Shown: positions 62,773 to 64,000 of the stretch, piece after piece
Layout: each line of letters begins with the position of its first letter
How positions within the stretch are numbered: the first letter of the stretch is position 1
Assembly (NCBI RefSeq): GCF_001187435.1
Contig: NZ_LFXA01000018.1
Coordinates: 310,001-374,000 of the forward strand
Length of the DNA stretch: 64,000 nucleotides
Source: Streptomyces caatingaensis
Lineage (GTDB): Bacteria; Actinomycetota; Actinomycetes; Streptomycetales; Streptomycetaceae
Direction: 5' to 3'
Translations under genes and position numbers: made by a program
The notes under the pieces: generated by a model
What the model was told of the DNA's origin: nothing
Database searches by the model: none
Seen by the model: only the letters and a program-made list of their open reading frames with translations

Positions 62773-63734
62773 GCCTCCGCCCCCTCACGCGTCGCGTCCG
62801 CGCCGGCTATCGCCAGGAAGGCCTCCTCCAGCGAGGCCGTCCGCGCGTCCAGCCCCTCCAGCTCGACGCCCGTCTCCCGGGCCCACAGCAGGAGACCGGT
62901 CAGCGTGCGCTGCAGTTCCCGCGTCCTGAGCTCCACCTGCCCCCGTGCCTCCGGGAGTTCGGAGTGGTGCAGGACGCCCAGCTCGGCCAGCGGCGGCAGA
63001 TCCCCGACGAACCAGCCCGGCGGCATCGCGAACCGGATCCGCGACGGCCGGCCGGCGATGACCTCACCGGGCGTGCCCGCGACCGCTATCCGGCCCTCGC
63101 TCATGATGGCCAGCCGGTCGGCCAGCGCCTCCGCCTCCTCCAGATAGTGCGTGGTGAGCACCACGGTCGTCCCCCCGTCGCGCAGCTCGCGGACCAACTC
63201 CCAGGTGAGACGGCGGGCCTGGGGGTCGAGCCCGGTGGTCGGCTCGTCCAGGAACAGCACCTCGGGCCGGCCCAGGAGGGCGAGGGCCAGATCCAGCCGC
63301 CGCCGCTCGCCGCCCGAGAGCTGTTTGACGCGGACGTCCCGCCGCCCGTCGAGCCCCACGAGCTCCAGCGCCTCGCCGACGGGCCGGGCCCCGCTGGTGC
63401 ACCCCGCCCACATCGTCGCCGTCTCGACGGCCGTCAGCCCGGACGGAAAGCCGCCCTCCTGCAGCATCACGCCTATCCGGGGCCGCACCACGGCCCGTTC
63501 GCCATAAGGGTCGTGGCCGAAGACCCTGACCCGCCCCCCGGTCGGCGGGGCGAGGCCCTCCAGCAGCTCGACGGTGGACGTCTTGCCCGCCCCGTTCGTC
63601 CCCAGCAGCGCGAAGACCTCCCCGCGCCGTACGTCGAAGCTGACATCCCGCACGGCCTCGAAACCGGCGGCGCCCTCCGGCCCGTACCTCCGGCGCAGCC
63701 CCGAGACCTCGATCACACTCTCCCCGATGTCCAT
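62769..63734 (-). CDS. ABC transporter ATPase (DrrA/ABC-2 exporter type)
   Basis: About 321 residues. Walker A GTNGAGKTS, Q-loop MLQEGGF, signature LSGGERRRLDLALALLG, Walker B VLFLDEPTTGLD, and H-loop TTHYLEEAE. A ~90-residue C-terminal domain follows, as in DrrA-type exporters. ATG 63734 is chosen over a TTG upstream; no clear ribosome site precedes it, so a leaderless message is possible. It is the first gene of the unit. Confidence 0.92.
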   Translation of the reverse strand: MDIGESVIEVSGLRRRYGPEGAAGFEAVRDVSFDVRRGEVFALLGTNGAGKTSTVELLEGLAPPTGGRVRVFGHDPYGERAVVRPRIGVMLQEGGFPSGLTAVETATMWAGCTSGARPVGEALELVGLDGRRDVRVKQLSGGERRRLDLALALLGRPEVLFLDEPTTGLDPQARRLTWELVRELRDGGTTVVLTTHYLEEAEALADRLAIMSEGRIAVAGTPGEVIAGRPSRIRFAMPPGWFVGDLPPLAELGVLHHSELPEARGQVELRTRELQRTLTGLLLWARETGVELEGLDARTASLEEAFLAIAGADATREGAEA

Positions 63735-63777
63735 GGGTCCAGCGTCCCGGCGCCCCAAGGAGAAGTGCAGTGCGGCC

Positions 63778-63806
63778 CGTCATGACTTCCTCTGACAAAC
63801 GTCATG
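63778..63806. promoter_or_regulatory. CGTCATG direct repeats upstream of the ABC/DesKR unit
   Basis: CGTCATG at 63778-63784 and 63800-63806 lie two helical turns apart (22 bp); the first is part of the palindrome GTCATGAC. The position 45-70 bp upstream of the first gene suits a dimeric LuxR-type regulator. Confidence 0.45.
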
Positions 63807-63870
63807 TGGGGCGGGGAGGGAAGGAGGAGGAGCCGGGGAGCCGAGGACGCGGGGGAGCGGGGAAACGCCG

Positions 63871-63899
63871 AAGGCCCCGGTCGTGGTGACCGGGGCCTT
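63871..63899. terminator. Bidirectional terminator, copy B
   Basis: The same 12-bp stem and GTGGT loop as 59765-59793, downstream of the second tRNA-Gly(GCC). Confidence 0.8.
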
Positions 63900-63907
63900 C
63901 GCTCCGG

Positions 63908-63980
63908 AGCGGACGACGAGGCTCGAACTCGCGACCTCAACCTTGGCAAGGTTGCGCTCTACCAACTGAGCTACGTCCGC
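63908..63980 (-). tRNA. tRNA-Gly(GCC), copy B
   Basis: Identical over its 73 nt to copy A. The three bases after the discriminator read CCG instead of CCA, so the CCA end must be added enzymatically. The 5' flank differs by one base. Confidence 0.95.
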
Positions 63981-64000
63981 ATGTGCTCCGCGCGTTTCCG

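Larger units (their letters stand above)
63864..64000. repeat. 137-bp repeat, copy B (runs to window end)
   Basis: The second copy of 59758-59894 with two mismatches. It includes a terminator, a complete tRNA-Gly(GCC) and 20 bp of 5' flank. Confidence 0.95.

Noticed and set aside
59758..64000. Second AICE or genomic island integrated by a tyrosine recombinase
   Set aside because: The flanking repeats contain whole tRNA genes and no integrase is present, so a standard att-site insertion is not supported.

Overview
The window is about 64 kb of very GC-rich actinobacterial chromosome, almost certainly from a Streptomyces or close relative. Evidence: extreme GC bias at third codon positions, GTG starts, the dnaK-grpE-dnaJ-hspR operon with HspR-type HAIR operators, a clpB with its own HAIR, a perfect Streptomyces-type parS site, and a pSAM2-like integrative element. 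No rRNA genes or CRISPR arrays were seen.

Layout. (1) 1-561 is the end of a WYL-domain regulator. (2) 630-10285 is an actinomycete integrative and conjugative element (AICE) inserted in the 3' end of a tRNA-Gly(CCC) gene. It is bounded by 42-bp direct repeats and carries an XRE/TPR-like regulator with a small monooxygenase, a divergent transfer operon (regulatory protein, FtsK-like translocase, SpdB/SpdD-type spread proteins, several tiny zinc-ribbon proteins), a HUH rolling-circle Rep, Xis and a tyrosine integrase. (3) 10.5-16.9 kb holds dcd, a phosphoribosyltransferase, a secreted PA14/fibronectin protein, a Yip1-like membrane protein and a large Fe-S oxidoreductase. (4) 17.0-25.1 kb is the HspR heat-shock regulon (dnaK, grpE, dnaJ, hspR, clpB). 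(5) 25.2-43.2 kb is ordinary chromosome: YbjN protein, mannosyltransferase, aminotransferase, membrane spermidine synthase, an AraC/DsbA/NAD(P)-binding cluster, an aldose epimerase and pyrE, a parS site, fba, an MFS exporter, kynA-kynU and a NarL-type two-component pair. (6) 43.2-57.6 kb carries purA, purD and purC, separated by a Ser/Thr kinase, a cold-shock protein, a class III aminotransferase with a GntR regulator, a SLATT-like membrane protein, and two unusual genes between purD and purC. (7) 57.6-64 kb has an OmpR/HK pair, followed by a 4-gene DesK/DesR-like plus ABC-exporter block between two nearly identical 137-bp repeats, each containing a complete tRNA-Gly(GCC).

How it works together. 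The AICE forms a self-contained cycle: the regulator faces the transfer operon across an operator with three TGCGAGT half-sites, Int and Xis act on att cores flanked by paired arm-type repeats, Rep replicates the circle, and the translocase and Spd proteins move it. HspR would repress both its own operon and clpB. The three purine genes feed IMP/AMP synthesis.

Most worth checking are the tRNA-Gly(GCC)-flanked signalling/ABC block, the AICE regulatory and attachment architecture, the apparently catalytically dead M48-like protein and formamidase-like protein inside the pur cluster, the lone SLATT-like protein, the parS site inside a 36-bp palindrome, and a gene-order junction suggestive of an origin-centred inversion. 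All functions are read from sequence motifs and remembered family features; no database search was run.
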